NCBI RefSeq assembly: GCF_031846325.1
Contig: NZ_JAVRHZ010000008.1
Coordinates: 1-64,000 of the forward strand
DNA from: Patiriisocius_A hiemis
GTDB taxonomy: Bacteria > Bacteroidota > Bacteroidia > Flavobacteriales > Flavobacteriaceae
Reading direction: 5' to 3'
Length of the DNA: 64,000 nt
The translations under genes and the position numbers were made by a program. Below, in pieces: positions 1 through 9,698 of the stretch. Below the pieces are notes generated by a model. That model was not told where the DNA came from. It saw only the letters and a program-made list of their open reading frames with translations, and searched no databases. Positions within the stretch are counted from its first letter, which is position 1. Every line of letters begins with the position of its first letter.

Positions 1-3000
1 AGATACTGGCGTATCAACTTCTGTACCTGCTATATCATCATTTGCAGTAGTAGTATTATTACCAGTATCTACTGGCAATACTTGAATAGTTACTGTAGCT
101 GTATCTGTAGCAATTGGGTTACCATCATCAGTAATAGAATACTCAAAAGTATCTTCACCTACATATCCTACTGGAGGTGTATAGGTATAACTCCCGTCAG
201 CATTCAATACTACTGTTCCGCCTTGCGCAGTTGCGATTGTTCCTGTTGTTGTAACAGTTTGTGTGTCACCTTCAGCATCTTCATCGTTAGTTAAAACGTT
301 TCCGCTTACCGGTAGATCAACAAAAGTGTCATTAATATCATTTACAGCGTCTGTACAGTTCTCTAATATAGTAACTGTTATCTCTTTGGTACAACCATTA
401 CCATCTATTCCAGTAATTGTATAAGTTCCTTCATCTAAATCATTAAAAGTACCACTTGTTTGAGGAGCTCCTCCATCAAGACTATATGAGTAAGGTGGTG
501 TTCCTCCTGTAGCTTCTACAGTTACTGAACCTAATCCAGTACATACAATATCCGATTGAGATGTTATTTGCAAGTCTAATGCTTCAGTTGGCTGTTGAAC
601 TGTTGCACTATTTGAAATTTCACAACCATTTGAATCAGTAATCATAACTGAATAAGTACCAGCTGTAAGTTCAAATAAATCTTCGGTTGTTTCTCCTCCA
701 GGTGACCATAAGAAAGTATATGGAGGTGTTCCTCCTGTTACTGTAAGGTCTAAAGAACCTGTATTTTCACCAAAACAAGCAACATTTGTTACTGCAATTC
801 CAGAACTAAGTACAGAAGGCTCGTTTACTGTTGTTGTTGCTGTTGTAGTACATAAGGTAGCAGTATCTGTAACAGTTACTGTATATGAACCAGCTGAAAG
901 ACCTGTAATAGTTTGTGTTGTTTCTCCTCCTGGACTCCAAGAGAAAGTAAATGGTCCAATTCCTCCTGTTACTCCCGCAGTTGCAGTTCCGTCATCACCA
1001 CCATTACAAGATACTGGTGTAGATGAGGCAGAAGCGGCTAGATTATCACAATCACCATCGTTTACAGTTGCTTGAGCTGTAGCCATACATCCATTAGCAT
1101 CTGTTACTGTAACTGTGTAAACACCATCACTTAAACCTGTAATAGTTTGAGTAGTTTCTCCTCCTGGACTCCACGAATATGTATAAGGTGGTGTTCCTCC
1201 AGATGGGTTCGCTGTTGCTGTACCATCATTAGTTGTAGGTCCCGTTTCATCTGTTGCAGTTGCTGAAACAGATACTGGGCTTGAAGGCTCTGTAATAGTA
1301 ACACTTTGCTCTACTGGAAGACATAGTGTCCCATCGATTGTTACGCTTACCGTGTAAACTCCAGCAGTTAAACCAGTAATCGTACTTGTTGTATCTGTAT
1401 CAATTTGATTTCCTGGTGGTATTGCAGGACTCCAAGTAAATGTAAAGTCAGCATTTGGACTAGCAACCGAACTTGCACTTACCGTTGCACTTCCGGTATT
1501 TTGTCCTGCACATAAAACATTATCTACATCATCGACCATTACTACAGCATCACAATCGTTAATACAATCTATCACAACTCCTTGAGTTAGGGTACAGTTG
1601 TTTGCATCTGTCACCGTAACTGTGTGGTTACCAGCAGGTAAGTTTGTAGCAGTTTGTGTTGTTTGGTTTCCAGCACTTGCACTCCATTGGTACGTATATG
1701 GACCAACTCCTCCAGAAGGTGTTGCAGTAGCTTCACCGTTAAGACAAAGACCTAATAGAGATGCATTTTCTTTTGTAATTTGAATACTGATTGGTTCAGG
1801 TTCAGTTAATGTTACTGAAAGTGAATCTGTATTTCCATTACTATCTTCTACTTGAATATTATAAACTCCAGCAGTCAAATTATCAAACGTAGCAGAAGCT
1901 TGAGGTGCTCCTCCATTTAAAGAATATGAATATGGTGGCACTCCTCCTGTTGCAGATACAGTAATTGAACCAGTATTATCACCATTACATAATATATCTG
2001 TTTTTTCTTCTAAAGCGATAATTAATTCTACACCATCTACGAAATCATTTCCACATGAAGATTGTAATGCAATTGTTCTTGTTATTAAGTTATCATTTGC
2101 ACCATCAACATCAGATATTGAAATAAACCCATCAGGATCATTCTCTCTAATCTCATACGTTACATCAACTAAAGCATCAGGAACTTGAGCAGTAGCTAAA
2201 TAATTACCATTACTATCTGTTTGAACAGTTTGAGAACTTCCATCAGAACCTGTAATATCAATATCTACATTAGCTAATGGATTTCCTTCTTCGTCACTTA
2301 CATTTCCGCAAATAGTTGGAAATGTGATAAATACAGAATTAGGATCATCATAATCTGCACAAGTAACAGCAAAAGAGTAGTATCTATCACTATTACCGTC
2401 TAATTTACCAATTCGGTACATTAGAGAAGACTTCGTTTCCCAGTAGTTACTAAAAGTGTAACGAGGGTCTAAAGAAACATCTCCTCCAGGAGCTGTTGTA
2501 GAGTTTGTTGCTTCACCTCTAATTTCAGTAGCAGTTTGAGTTATATCTAAAAGAGTATTGTTATCAACAAAATATGCATCTGGTAAACTTAGCTCTGCGT
2601 ACTCTCTTGAATCTTGGCTATCTCCATCAATATCGTATGGTGTACCGTAGAAAGAAATCTCAACTTCATCACCATAATTTCCTCCACTTTCAACAAAAGT
2701 TATACTAAATAATACACTTTGGTCATTATCATTTGTACTATTAATTCTTGGTTGGAAAGCTTCAGAGAGACCTGAAGAAGTTACATCTATATTTAATAAA
2801 GAAGCTCCTCCAGCAAATTCTTCAATTCTAACAAGTGCATCCAATGTAGTTCCATGAGGATTCGTTGGAAACACATTTGCAAATCTATATACAGATCCAA
2901 CTTGTAATGCACCTCCAGAAATTAATTGTGGGTTTACAAAGTTTGAGTCTTTATATAACGGCGAACAATTACATCCTCTTGGAGTTGGTTCATTAACAAC

Positions 3001-4659
3001 AGTTATTTCAACGATTGCTTTATCTGTTTTTTCTAAATTCTCACAAGGAGTTGGCTCATCTTGAATGGTATATTCAAAAGACACAGTTCCTACAAAACCA
3101 GGAGCAGGAGTATAAGTGAAGTTTCCATTTCCATTATTAACTAAATTTCCGTTTCCAGTATTAGTGTTTGAAATAACACTAATAGGGTCTCCGTTAGGGT
3201 CAAAATCTACACCATTTCCATTATCGTCAAGAACATTAAATGATACCGATGTGTTTAGGTTTGTAGAAAAACTCTCTCCAAATGCTTCTGGAGCATCGTT
3301 AGATGATTCATCTACTGTAAAAATTGTTTCACTTGTACAACCTGTATTTTTATTCTTTACAGTAATTGTGTAAGTTCCCTCTCCAATATTATTAAACTGA
3401 GAAGAGTTCTGAAAATTACCATTATCTAATCTATATTGGAATTGACTTCCTGATGGGGAAGTCACATTAATTTTTCCATTATTAGGATTACTACCACAAG
3501 TAAATTCTGCTTGTGGAGTATCTGGATTTGGATTTACAGTTATTGAAACCGTTGCAATATCAGTAATACCTTGGTTTGGAGCAGGTAATTGAACTTTATA
3601 ATCAAAGCTAGTTGAACCTGTAAAACCCGCAACTGGGGTATAAGAATAAGTACCATTACTATTTAACGTAAATGAATCTACACCATCTGGTTCTGGACCT
3701 TCTAAAGTAAAAGTAGATCCTGAAGGCGCAAGGTTAGCTTGGTCTAAATCACCATTAATAGTTTCTCCCTCACATCCAGAATCTTGTCTATCCTGAGCAT
3801 ACCCTTGAAGAATAAATACTTTTCCATCTCCATGGTCGCTTGACGCAGCTGAAAATCTAACAGCAGTAATTCTTGAACCTACTGGCGCAATGTTATTTAA
3901 CTCAAAAAGTGCAATTGCAATTGTCTGCCCGTTATCTTGTTCTCTACCAGAACCCCAGTAATCTGAGTTATTAGAAGGTTCGCTAAAACCTCCTCCTTGT
4001 AAATTACCACCTGTTCTAATAAAAGTATCACCAAGAGGTTGCTCTGTATTTCCACCTGCAGGAAATCCAAAAAATCTTACATATAAACAATTATTTCCTC
4101 CTCTTTCTGATACAGCTAAAATTCCTCCTTCGTTTGAAGGTATTGGAGGGTCGTAGAATAAAGTTTGTACTTGTGCGTCCCCATTTGGATCGTTAGCTTC
4201 ATTAAAATCTAAACATGTTCCACCACCATTCGCATTAGATTCAAAATAATGATTCAAGTTTTTATCCATGAAGGCTGCTTCTGCTGCAGCATTCCATGCA
4301 GCAGAGGCATTAGAGCTTCCAGCATTTGGATTACTAGTACCTATTAATTCATCCCCATCCTCTTGAATTGAATTTGCATCGTGTCCACCATCACCTAAAC
4401 GAGTTAGTTCATAACCAGAAGGTACTGCAAAATTATTGTACTCAATGCCGTTAATAGTAATCCCACTTATAGTCGCAGAATTATCATTATTACCATTTTG
4501 TGTGTCAGACCATTGGAATGTAGCTCCAGCTCTAATTGAAGGTGACTGAGTTCCAATTTGAGCTTGAGCAACAAAATTGAAAGAAAATAAAACCAAACCA
4601 AGGATGGTTGTCCTGATTAAGTTTTTCGTATTTCTGTTAACGAATGTAATAGTTTGCAT
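1..4659 (-). CDS. SprB-repeat secreted adhesin, 3' part beyond window
   Basis: The frame is open from ATG at 4659 to base 1 (1,553 codons, no stop), so the C-terminus, where a type IX secretion sorting domain would be expected, is missing. Residues 1-33 form a signal peptide ending AQA. Recognisable modules follow: a cadherin/Big_9-like domain about 300-373, one SprB-like module about 373-443, another Big_9-like domain about 450-543, a prealbumin-like (SdrD B/CNA-B type) domain about 780-870, seven consecutive SprB-type modules about 883-1436 with WSPGGETTQTITGL repeats, then Big_9-like domains to the window edge. SprB-family proteins are cell-surface adhesins moved by the gliding machinery in Flavobacterium; whether this one serves gliding or plain adhesion cannot be told. 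It stands alone, divergent from prfC. Confidence 0.9.
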   Translation of the reverse strand, partial: MQTITFVNRNTKNLIRTTILGLVLFSFNFVAQAQIGTQSPSIRAGATFQWSDTQNGNNDNSATISGITINGIEYNNFAVPSGYELTRLGDGGHDANSIQEDGDELIGTSNPNAGSSNASAAWNAAAEAAFMDKNLNHYFESNANGGGTCLDFNEANDPNGDAQVQTLFYDPPIPSNEGGILAVSERGGNNCLYVRFFGFPAGGNTEQPLGDTFIRTGGNLQGGGFSEPSNNSDYWGSGREQDNGQTIAIALFELNNIAPVGSRITAVRFSAASSDHGDGKVFILQGYAQDRQDSGCEGETINGDLDQANLAPSGSTFTLEGPEPDGVDSFTLNSNGTYSYTPVAGFTGSTSFDYKVQLPAPNQGITDIATVSITVNPNPDTPQAEFTCGSNPNNGKINVTSPSGSQFQYRLDNGNFQNSSQFNNIGEGTYTITVKNKNTGCTSETIFTVDESSNDAPEAFGESFSTNLNTSVSFNVLDDNGNGVDFDPNGDPISVISNTNTGNGNLVNNGNGNFTYTPAPGFVGTVSFEYTIQDEPTPCENLEKTDKAIVEITVVNEPTPRGCNCSPLYKDSNFVNPQLISGGALQVGSVYRFANVFPTNPHGTTLDALVRIEEFAGGASLLNIDVTSSGLSEAFQPRINSTNDNDQSVLFSITFVESGGNYGDEVEISFYGTPYDIDGDSQDSREYAELSLPDAYFVDNNTLLDITQTATEIRGEATNSTTAPGGDVSLDPRYTFSNYWETKSSLMYRIGKLDGNSDRYYSFAVTCADYDDPNSVFITFPTICGNVSDEEGNPLANVDIDITGSDGSSQTVQTDSNGNYLATAQVPDALVDVTYEIRENDPDGFISISDVDGANDNLITRTIALQSSCGNDFVDGVELIIALEEKTDILCNGDNTGSITVSATGGVPPYSYSLNGGAPQASATFDNLTAGVYNIQVEDSNGNTDSLSVTLTEPEPISIQITKENASLLGLCLNGEATATPSGGVGPYTYQWSASAGNQTTQTATNLPAGNHTVTVTDANNCTLTQGVVIDCINDCDAVVMVDDVDNVLCAGQNTGSATVSASSVASPNADFTFTWSPAIPPGNQIDTDTTSTITGLTAGVYTVSVTIDGTLCLPVEQSVTITEPSSPVSVSATATDETGPTTNDGTATANPSGGTPPYTYSWSPGGETTQTITGLSDGVYTVTVTDANGCMATAQATVNDGDCDNLAASASSTPVSCNGGDDGTATAGVTGGIGPFTFSWSPGGETTQTITGLSAGSYTVTVTDTATLCTTTATTTVNEPSVLSSGIAVTNVACFGENTGSLDLTVTGGTPPYTFLWSPGGETTEDLFELTAGTYSVMITDSNGCEISNSATVQQPTEALDLQITSQSDIVCTGLGSVTVEATGGTPPYSYSLDGGAPQTSGTFNDLDEGTYTITGIDGNGCTKEITVTILENCTDAVNDINDTFVDLPVSGNVLTNDEDAEGDTQTVTTTGTIATAQGGTVVLNADGSYTYTPPVGYVGEDTFEYSITDDGNPIATDTATVTIQVLPVDTGNNTTTANDDIAGTEVDTPVS
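350..2010 (-). repeat. Seven tandem SprB-type modules in the adhesin
   Basis: Each module starts near a C(N/F/A)G(D/E/G) stretch and ends in TVTVTD or a close variant. Cores of neighbouring modules are almost identical: the stretches at 908-955 and 1141-1188 encode the same WSPGGETTQTITGL block with few base changes, and 675-722 is a looser copy. The similarity at DNA level makes the region prone to recombination and to assembly error. Confidence 0.75.
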
Positions 4660-4720
4660 GCGTTTAAATTTTTTATTGTTATTGACGTACGGAATGGACA
4701 TACCATTCGCATCGTGAAAT

Positions 4721-4728
4721 CAAATATA
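4721..4728 (-). promoter_or_regulatory. Putative -7 box of the adhesin gene
   Basis: On the minus strand the bases read TATATTTG, matching the Bacteroidota -7 consensus TAnnTTTG. No TTG at the usual -33 distance was found. The start codon would lie about 57 bases downstream of the predicted start site. Confidence 0.45.
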
Positions 4729-4844
4729 CGTAGGAAAAAGTGTTAAGGTTTTAAGAAAAACTAACTATTAGCTGAAACGTTATGAATACTCGTTGAACTA
4801 CACAAAAAAGCTGCTTTTACCATGTTTTTTTGTAGGAAAAAGTA

Positions 4845-4862
4845 ATACGTAAAACTACGTAT
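4845..4862. repeat. Inverted repeat upstream of adhesin gene
   Basis: ATACGTA, a four-base AAAC spacer, then TACGTAT: a perfect 7-bp dyad that directly follows the second copy of the GTAGGAAAAAGT direct repeat (4832-4843). The first copy abuts the -7 box at 4721-4728. This could be an operator; no regulator is known. Confidence 0.4.
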
Positions 4863-5204
4863 ATAGCCTAAAACAAAGGGTTTAGTGCGACTAAATTTTG
4901 TGGGAACAATATAACAAACTACACAGTAATTTCGGGGGAAAATAAAAGGATACATACCTTAATTTTTGGTTAATATTGATTAGAAATTGGGGATTTCAAA
5001 TTGTAGAAAATACTTCTTATGATATTTTCAACTTTAACAAATATAAAAAAAATAATCGATTAAAGGTAAATTTTTTAGTCAAGCAACAATAGAGTGTAGG
5101 AAGAAAAAATCAAATATTAGCTACTAAAGTAACAAAAAGTGTGTGTTATTAATATAAAAGAATAAGTTGTGTCAAAATATTTCATAGATACAAAACATTA
5201 CCTT

Positions 5205-5212
5205 TATTTTTG
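5205..5212 (+). promoter_or_regulatory. Putative -7 box of prfC
   Basis: TATTTTTG matches TAnnTTTG and lies 17 bases before the prfC start codon, predicting a leader of only about a dozen bases. A TTG at the expected -33 distance is missing (the nearest is at 5167-5169, too far), so the call rests on the -7 box alone. Confidence 0.4.
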
Positions 5213-5229
5213 CATTTCAATAAAAATTT

Positions 5230-6831
5230 ATGTCATTTAATAAAGAAATAGCAAGGAGAAGAACCTTTGGTATCATCTCTCACCCAGATGCAGGGAAAAC
5301 AACACTTACAGAGAAACTTTTATTATTTGGAGGTGCTATACAAGAAGCTGGCGCTGTTAAAAGTAACAAGATAAAAAAAGGAGCTACTAGTGATTTTATG
5401 GATATTGAACGGCAAAGAGGTATATCTGTTGCTACTTCTGTACTAGCTTTTGAATATGAAGGTATAAAAATTAATATTCTAGACACTCCTGGACACAAGG
5501 ATTTTGCTGAAGACACTTTTAGAACTCTTACAGCTGTAGATAGCGTTATTGTAGTGATTGATGTTGCAAAAGGTGTCGAGGAACAAACTGAAAAATTAGT
5601 AGAAGTTTGTAGAATGCGAAACATCCCCATGATTGTTTTTATAAATAAACTAGATAGAGAAGGTAAAGATGCTTTTGAGTTATTAGACGAAATTGAACAA
5701 AAGCTTCACTTAAGAGTAACCCCCCTATCTTTCCCAATTGGGATGGGGTATGATTTTAAAGGTATTTATAATGTATGGGAGAAAAACGTAAACCTTTTTA
5801 GTGGAGATTCTAGAAAAAATATTGAAGAGACAATTGAAATAGAAGACCTTACAAATCCGGAACTTGACGAACTTATAGGAGATAATGCGGCCGAAACACT
5901 AAGAGAAGAACTAGAGCTTGTATATGAAGTATATCCAGATTTTGATACTACCGAATATCTTGAAGGAAAACTACAGCCTGTATTTTTTGGATCTGCTCTT
6001 AATAACTTCGGTGTGAGAGAGTTATTAGATTGCTTTGTTGAAATTGCACCTAAGCCAAGGCCCAAGGAAAGTGATACCAGATTAGTAAAACCTGACGAAA
6101 AAGAGTTTACAGGTTTTGTTTTTAAAATTCACGCCAATATGGATCCTAAACACCGTGATAGGTTAGCCTTTGTGAAAATTGTCTCTGGAACCTTTGAAAG
6201 AAACACGCCTTACCTACACGTACGCCATGGAAAAAAGTTGAAGTTTAGTAGTCCAAATGCTTTTTTTGCTGAAAAAAAGCAAATAGTTGACACCTCTTAT
6301 CCTGGCGATATTGTTGGGCTACATGATACAGGTAACTTTAAAATAGGAGACACATTAACTGAAGGTGAACAACTACAATATAAAGGAGTACCAAGTTTTT
6401 CTCCTGAGCACTTTAAGTATATTAATAACGCAGACCCTATGAAAAGCAAGCAACTTGAAAAAGGGATTGATCAACTTATGGACGAAGGAGTTGCACAGTT
6501 ATTTACCTTAGAGCTCAACGGAAGAAAAGTAATAGGGACCGTTGGAGCCCTTCAATTTGAAGTTATACAATACAGGTTAGAACACGAGTATGGTGCCAAA
6601 TGTTCTTATGAAAACCTAAATGTACATAAAGCCTGCTGGGTAGATCCTAAAGACGAAAAAAGTGATGAGTTTGCAGATTTTAAAAGAGTAAAGTCAAAAT
6701 TTCTAGCAAAGGATAAACGAGGGCAACTTGTATTTTTTGCAGACTCTGCTTTTACCTTACAAATGACCCAGAGTAAGTACCCTAATGTAAAATTGCACTT
6801 TGTTAGTGAGTTTGAATCTATTGCTGAGTAA
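5230..6831 (+). CDS. prfC: Peptide chain release factor 3 (RF3)
   Basis: This 533-aa translational GTPase removes RF1/RF2 from the ribosome after peptide release; E. coli RF3 has 529 residues. The G domain is complete: P-loop SHPDAGKTT (residues 17-25), switch II DTPGH (85-89) and NKLD (139-142). Switch I contains RGISV, where elongation factor G has RGITI, which together with the SHPDAGKT loop separates RF3 from EF-G. The C-terminal part (from about 280) carries domain II and the RF3-specific domain. It is monocistronic, with a short leader and a convergent neighbour whose terminator lies directly after its stop codon. Confidence 0.97.
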   Translation: MSFNKEIARRRTFGIISHPDAGKTTLTEKLLLFGGAIQEAGAVKSNKIKKGATSDFMDIERQRGISVATSVLAFEYEGIKINILDTPGHKDFAEDTFRTLTAVDSVIVVIDVAKGVEEQTEKLVEVCRMRNIPMIVFINKLDREGKDAFELLDEIEQKLHLRVTPLSFPIGMGYDFKGIYNVWEKNVNLFSGDSRKNIEETIEIEDLTNPELDELIGDNAAETLREELELVYEVYPDFDTTEYLEGKLQPVFFGSALNNFGVRELLDCFVEIAPKPRPKESDTRLVKPDEKEFTGFVFKIHANMDPKHRDRLAFVKIVSGTFERNTPYLHVRHGKKLKFSSPNAFFAEKKQIVDTSYPGDIVGLHDTGNFKIGDTLTEGEQLQYKGVPSFSPEHFKYINNADPMKSKQLEKGIDQLMDEGVAQLFTLELNGRKVIGTVGALQFEVIQYRLEHEYGAKCSYENLNVHKACWVDPKDEKSDEFADFKRVKSKFLAKDKRGQLVFFADSAFTLQMTQSKYPNVKLHFVSEFESIAE

Positions 6832-6858
6832 AAAAGCCCCGTCAAAATTGACGAGGCT
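6830..6858 (-). terminator. Terminator of the S74 adhesin gene (possibly bidirectional)
   Basis: AGCC-C-CGTCAA pairs with TTGACG-A-GGCT with one C/A mismatch. Read on the minus strand the stem is followed by six T (6835-6830), which makes it an intrinsic terminator for the gene ending at 6885. It begins within the prfC stop codon, so it may also serve prfC, although the plus-strand T tract is absent. Confidence 0.75.
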
Positions 6859-6884
6859 ATAAAGCAGATTTGAGAAAACACCTA

Positions 6885-9692
6885 CTATTTATTCTCTAAT
6901 GCCTCCAAGCGAGATAATAGTTGAGTAAGTTTTTGTTCTAATCGGCTATTTTTTTCTTTTAGTTTTTCTATTTCCGTTTGTTGTTCTTTTATGGCTTGTA
7001 CAGCTACAACACTTAAACCAGCATAATTCATTCCCAAGAACCCATCTTCGCCTTGAGAAATTAGTTCTGGAAAAAGTTGCTGTACTTCCTGTGCTTTAAC
7101 TCCTAAGCTTCGTTTATTACTTTTTTGATTTTTATATTCATATGTATAAATATTAACACTATTCAGTTTAGAAAGAAAGTTTGAAACTTCTTGAAAGTTT
7201 CTTTTTAATCGCTCATCACTAGGTTGCACATAATCTCCAGAAGTGGCTTCAATGTATGCACGTCTAACTCCATTTTCAGAAAATGAAAGATGAGAACCAC
7301 TATGATACACCTTCCAGTTTACAGTAGAAAAAACGCTTTCTAATGCTAAACCACCAGAGTTTCCAGCTTGATTGTTAGATTGTTTTAGATGTATATCAAA
7401 AGTTGGATTTGTGTTACGTATTCCTAACAGACCAATATTATTTAAATGAATACGCTCTGTCCCATTTAACACAAATCCTAATTCGTTAGCTGAAGGACTA
7501 TAAATCCCTGTGTTTGCATCTGAAAAACGAATAGAAGGGTTTGCTATAGTTCCATTTTCAAAACGCATTGAATCAACCCAACTCAACCCACCTGGATCTA
7601 TAAACCTAGCAATATTATCCCAATCTACAAGACGGTCACTAATATATAAGTCATTATTAGTTGCTGGTGTGTCACCTATATATACATTACCAGATAACCT
7701 TTTTATATTAGCTCCTTGCACAGTCCAATCTCCATCATCAGGGTCTATTACACTATTTGGATTCACCCAAGTGGCATTTCCTTGGGCATCACTTCGTAAT
7801 ACCCAGTCTAGGGTTTCACTACCGTTCTGGAACTGGAAACTTCCAACAAGATCGAGACTAGATGAAGGGCTGGTTGTTCCTATACCAACATTGGTATTAC
7901 TAGTTGCTCCATTCTGACCTGAAATACTTCCTAGTACTAGAGAGTTTGAAGTTTCTACATACGCCTGTGCACCTATAGCAGTAGCATTGGTGAGGTTATT
8001 TACTCCCACATCTGCATCATTTCCAATCGCAGTATTATTGTTACCTCCTAGATTCGCATATAAAGCTCCATTACCTATCGCTGTGTTTCCATTACCAATA
8101 TCATTAAAAAGCAGAGCAGATACTCCAACAGCAACGTTATTTGATCCTATATCATTATTCAATAAGCTATTTGAACCAATTCCTACATTACTACTTCCTG
8201 AATCATTAGAACCTAGACTATTATAACCAATACTAGTATTTCCATTTCCTGTGATATTATTATCCAAAGCAAAAGTCCCTAAAGCTACATTTTGACTTCC
8301 CGTAGTGTTTTCTTTGAGACTTTGGTACCCAACTGCAGTATTGTAATTTGCAGTATTTTCAATTAAGGTTCGACCTCCTAATGCAACGTTAAAACTCCCC
8401 GTCAAATTATTTTGTAAACTTGATACTCCAAGTGCTGTGTTTGAAGTTCCAGTAGTATTCTGCAGCAAACTTTGTTCACCTATCGCTGTATTATTGCTTC
8501 CAGAATCATTATTTCTTAGTGCTTGACTTCCTATTGCTGTATTACTACTACCTATATTATTCTCAAGGGAATTAGAACCTACACCTGTATTATCATTTCC
8601 AGAAGCTCCTAATCGCAAACTATAATGTCCTATTGCAGTATTTCGTAAGCCAAATGTTAACTGGGATAAAGAGTTACTTCCAATAGCTACATTTGCGCTT
8701 GAGGTATTAATGGAACTTAAACTTGACTTACCAATTGCTACATTATTTGAACCAACTGAATTAGACGATAATGCATCTTCACCAATGGCAACATTATAAC
8801 TTCCCGAAGTATTATCATATAAACTACTAAAACCAATTGCTACATTACGTTGTCCAGAAGAGTTATTATTTAAAGAGTTATGACCTACTGCAGTATTATA
8901 ATTCCCTTCATTATAAACTAATGTAGAGTTACCTATTCCAAGGTTGAATTCTCCAGAGTTGCTTGTCATCGCAAAATTTCCAATTGCAATGTTATCGTCT
9001 CCCGAAGTATGGTTTTGCAATGCCCTCCTTCCAACTCCAGTATTTCTCACACCAACATTGTTTTCCAAAACACCAAAACCAATCGCTGTGTTTGCTCCAC
9101 CACCTGTAACAGAAGCTAGCGCTCTACCTCCTAAAGCTGTGTTTTCTGAACCAGAAGTTAATGATGATAATGACTCGTTACCAAAACTTATATTTGAGTT
9201 TCCCGAGGTGATGTTCATAAGAGAATTTTTACCAAAACCTATGTTGTTTATAGGAAGCACTCCTCCTATTAAATCTTCATGAAAAATTCCATAGTGAGTA
9301 TCGTTTCTTTTAAAAATAACGTTTACGTCATCCGTAGTCCCAATAAAATTTACCAAAGCATCTGTACCTGAATTACCCGTTGTTTTCCAGCCTGTATTTC
9401 CTGCTGAAATTTCCTGCCATACGGTTCCATCAAAATAATAAAACCCTTCGGGGGAATCAGTTTGGTAAACTAATAGACCTTCAGCGGGGTTACTTATAGC
9501 AGTTCTTTCTGAAGCAATCATTCTAGGGATTAGTATTCCAGAAGTAGTACTCTCTATATCTAGCATTGAGGAAGAGTCTGGGTATATGGTTCCTATCCCC
9601 ACTTGGGCAAAAAAGGTAGTTGTAAATAGCAGAAAAAAAATAAGTAGAAAATGGGGCTTCCGTAGCGTAGTGCCAGTTGTATTAGTTTTCAT
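6885..9692 (-). CDS. Repeat adhesin / tail-fibre-like protein with C-terminal S74 chaperone
   Basis: 935 aa. A signal peptide (1-30) is followed by a VGIGT..P shaft-entry motif and a stem (40-150). Then come about 26 repeats of 16-17 residues (about 150-590) of the form N(T/V)AIGxxSLxxNTxGS, which resemble YadA/Hia head repeats and suggest a trimeric beta-roll. After a second NVGIGTTSP motif the chain ends in a Peptidase_S74 intramolecular chaperone starting at S825 (SDERLK) and a C-terminal coiled coil. In phage endosialidases this domain drives trimerisation and cleaves itself before the SD motif. There are no phage genes nearby, so a cell-surface fibre is more likely. It lies downstream of a two-component pair. 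Confidence 0.85.
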   Translation of the reverse strand: MKTNTTGTTLRKPHFLLIFFLLFTTTFFAQVGIGTIYPDSSSMLDIESTTSGILIPRMIASERTAISNPAEGLLVYQTDSPEGFYYFDGTVWQEISAGNTGWKTTGNSGTDALVNFIGTTDDVNVIFKRNDTHYGIFHEDLIGGVLPINNIGFGKNSLMNITSGNSNISFGNESLSSLTSGSENTALGGRALASVTGGGANTAIGFGVLENNVGVRNTGVGRRALQNHTSGDDNIAIGNFAMTSNSGEFNLGIGNSTLVYNEGNYNTAVGHNSLNNNSSGQRNVAIGFSSLYDNTSGSYNVAIGEDALSSNSVGSNNVAIGKSSLSSINTSSANVAIGSNSLSQLTFGLRNTAIGHYSLRLGASGNDNTGVGSNSLENNIGSSNTAIGSQALRNNDSGSNNTAIGEQSLLQNTTGTSNTALGVSSLQNNLTGSFNVALGGRTLIENTANYNTAVGYQSLKENTTGSQNVALGTFALDNNITGNGNTSIGYNSLGSNDSGSSNVGIGSNSLLNNDIGSNNVAVGVSALLFNDIGNGNTAIGNGALYANLGGNNNTAIGNDADVGVNNLTNATAIGAQAYVETSNSLVLGSISGQNGATSNTNVGIGTTSPSSSLDLVGSFQFQNGSETLDWVLRSDAQGNATWVNPNSVIDPDDGDWTVQGANIKRLSGNVYIGDTPATNNDLYISDRLVDWDNIARFIDPGGLSWVDSMRFENGTIANPSIRFSDANTGIYSPSANELGFVLNGTERIHLNNIGLLGIRNTNPTFDIHLKQSNNQAGNSGGLALESVFSTVNWKVYHSGSHLSFSENGVRRAYIEATSGDYVQPSDERLKRNFQEVSNFLSKLNSVNIYTYEYKNQKSNKRSLGVKAQEVQQLFPELISQGEDGFLGMNYAGLSVVAVQAIKEQQTEIEKLKEKNSRLEQKLTQLLSRLEALENK
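7990..9250 (-). repeat. About 26 tandem 48-51-bp coding repeats
   Basis: The head region of the S74 protein is encoded by degenerate repeats with a 51-bp period (some units 48 bp) built around the N(T/V)(A/G)(I/V/L)G motif. Unit sequences differ, so the array looks old. Copy number could still vary by slippage. Confidence 0.8.
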
Positions 9693-9698
9693 TTCTTG

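Larger units (their letters stand above)
4660..5229. other. 570-bp divergent intergenic region, adhesin/prfC
   Basis: This is the only gap over 300 bases. It is very AT-rich and holds the presumed promoters of both divergent genes, an exact 12-bp direct repeat GTAGGAAAAAGT (4730-4741 and 4832-4843), a 7-bp inverted repeat ATACGTA-AAAC-TACGTAT (4845-4862) and a small 6-bp inverted repeat GAATGG/CCATTC (4692-4708) in the adhesin leader. A 64-codon minus-strand frame at 4761-4955 has no recognisable features and is not called. Nothing else is seen between about 4863 and 5200. Confidence 0.7.

Noticed and set aside
82..294. Plus-strand frame inside the adhesin
   Set aside because: Cysteine/serine-rich shadow of the repeat-coding minus strand.
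4761..4955. 64-codon minus-strand frame in the adhesin/prfC gap
   Set aside because: Composition follows the AT-rich intergenic DNA, no family resemblance, no -7 box ahead, and it overlaps the direct and inverted repeats.
7990..9250. Regular 51-bp repeats that could look like a CRISPR array
   Set aside because: The period is in frame with a long coding sequence, units are degenerate, there are no unique spacers and no cas genes.
6885..9692. Prophage tail-fibre gene
   Set aside because: The S74 domain is phage-like, but there is a signal peptide, a two-component pair upstream and no other phage gene within the window.
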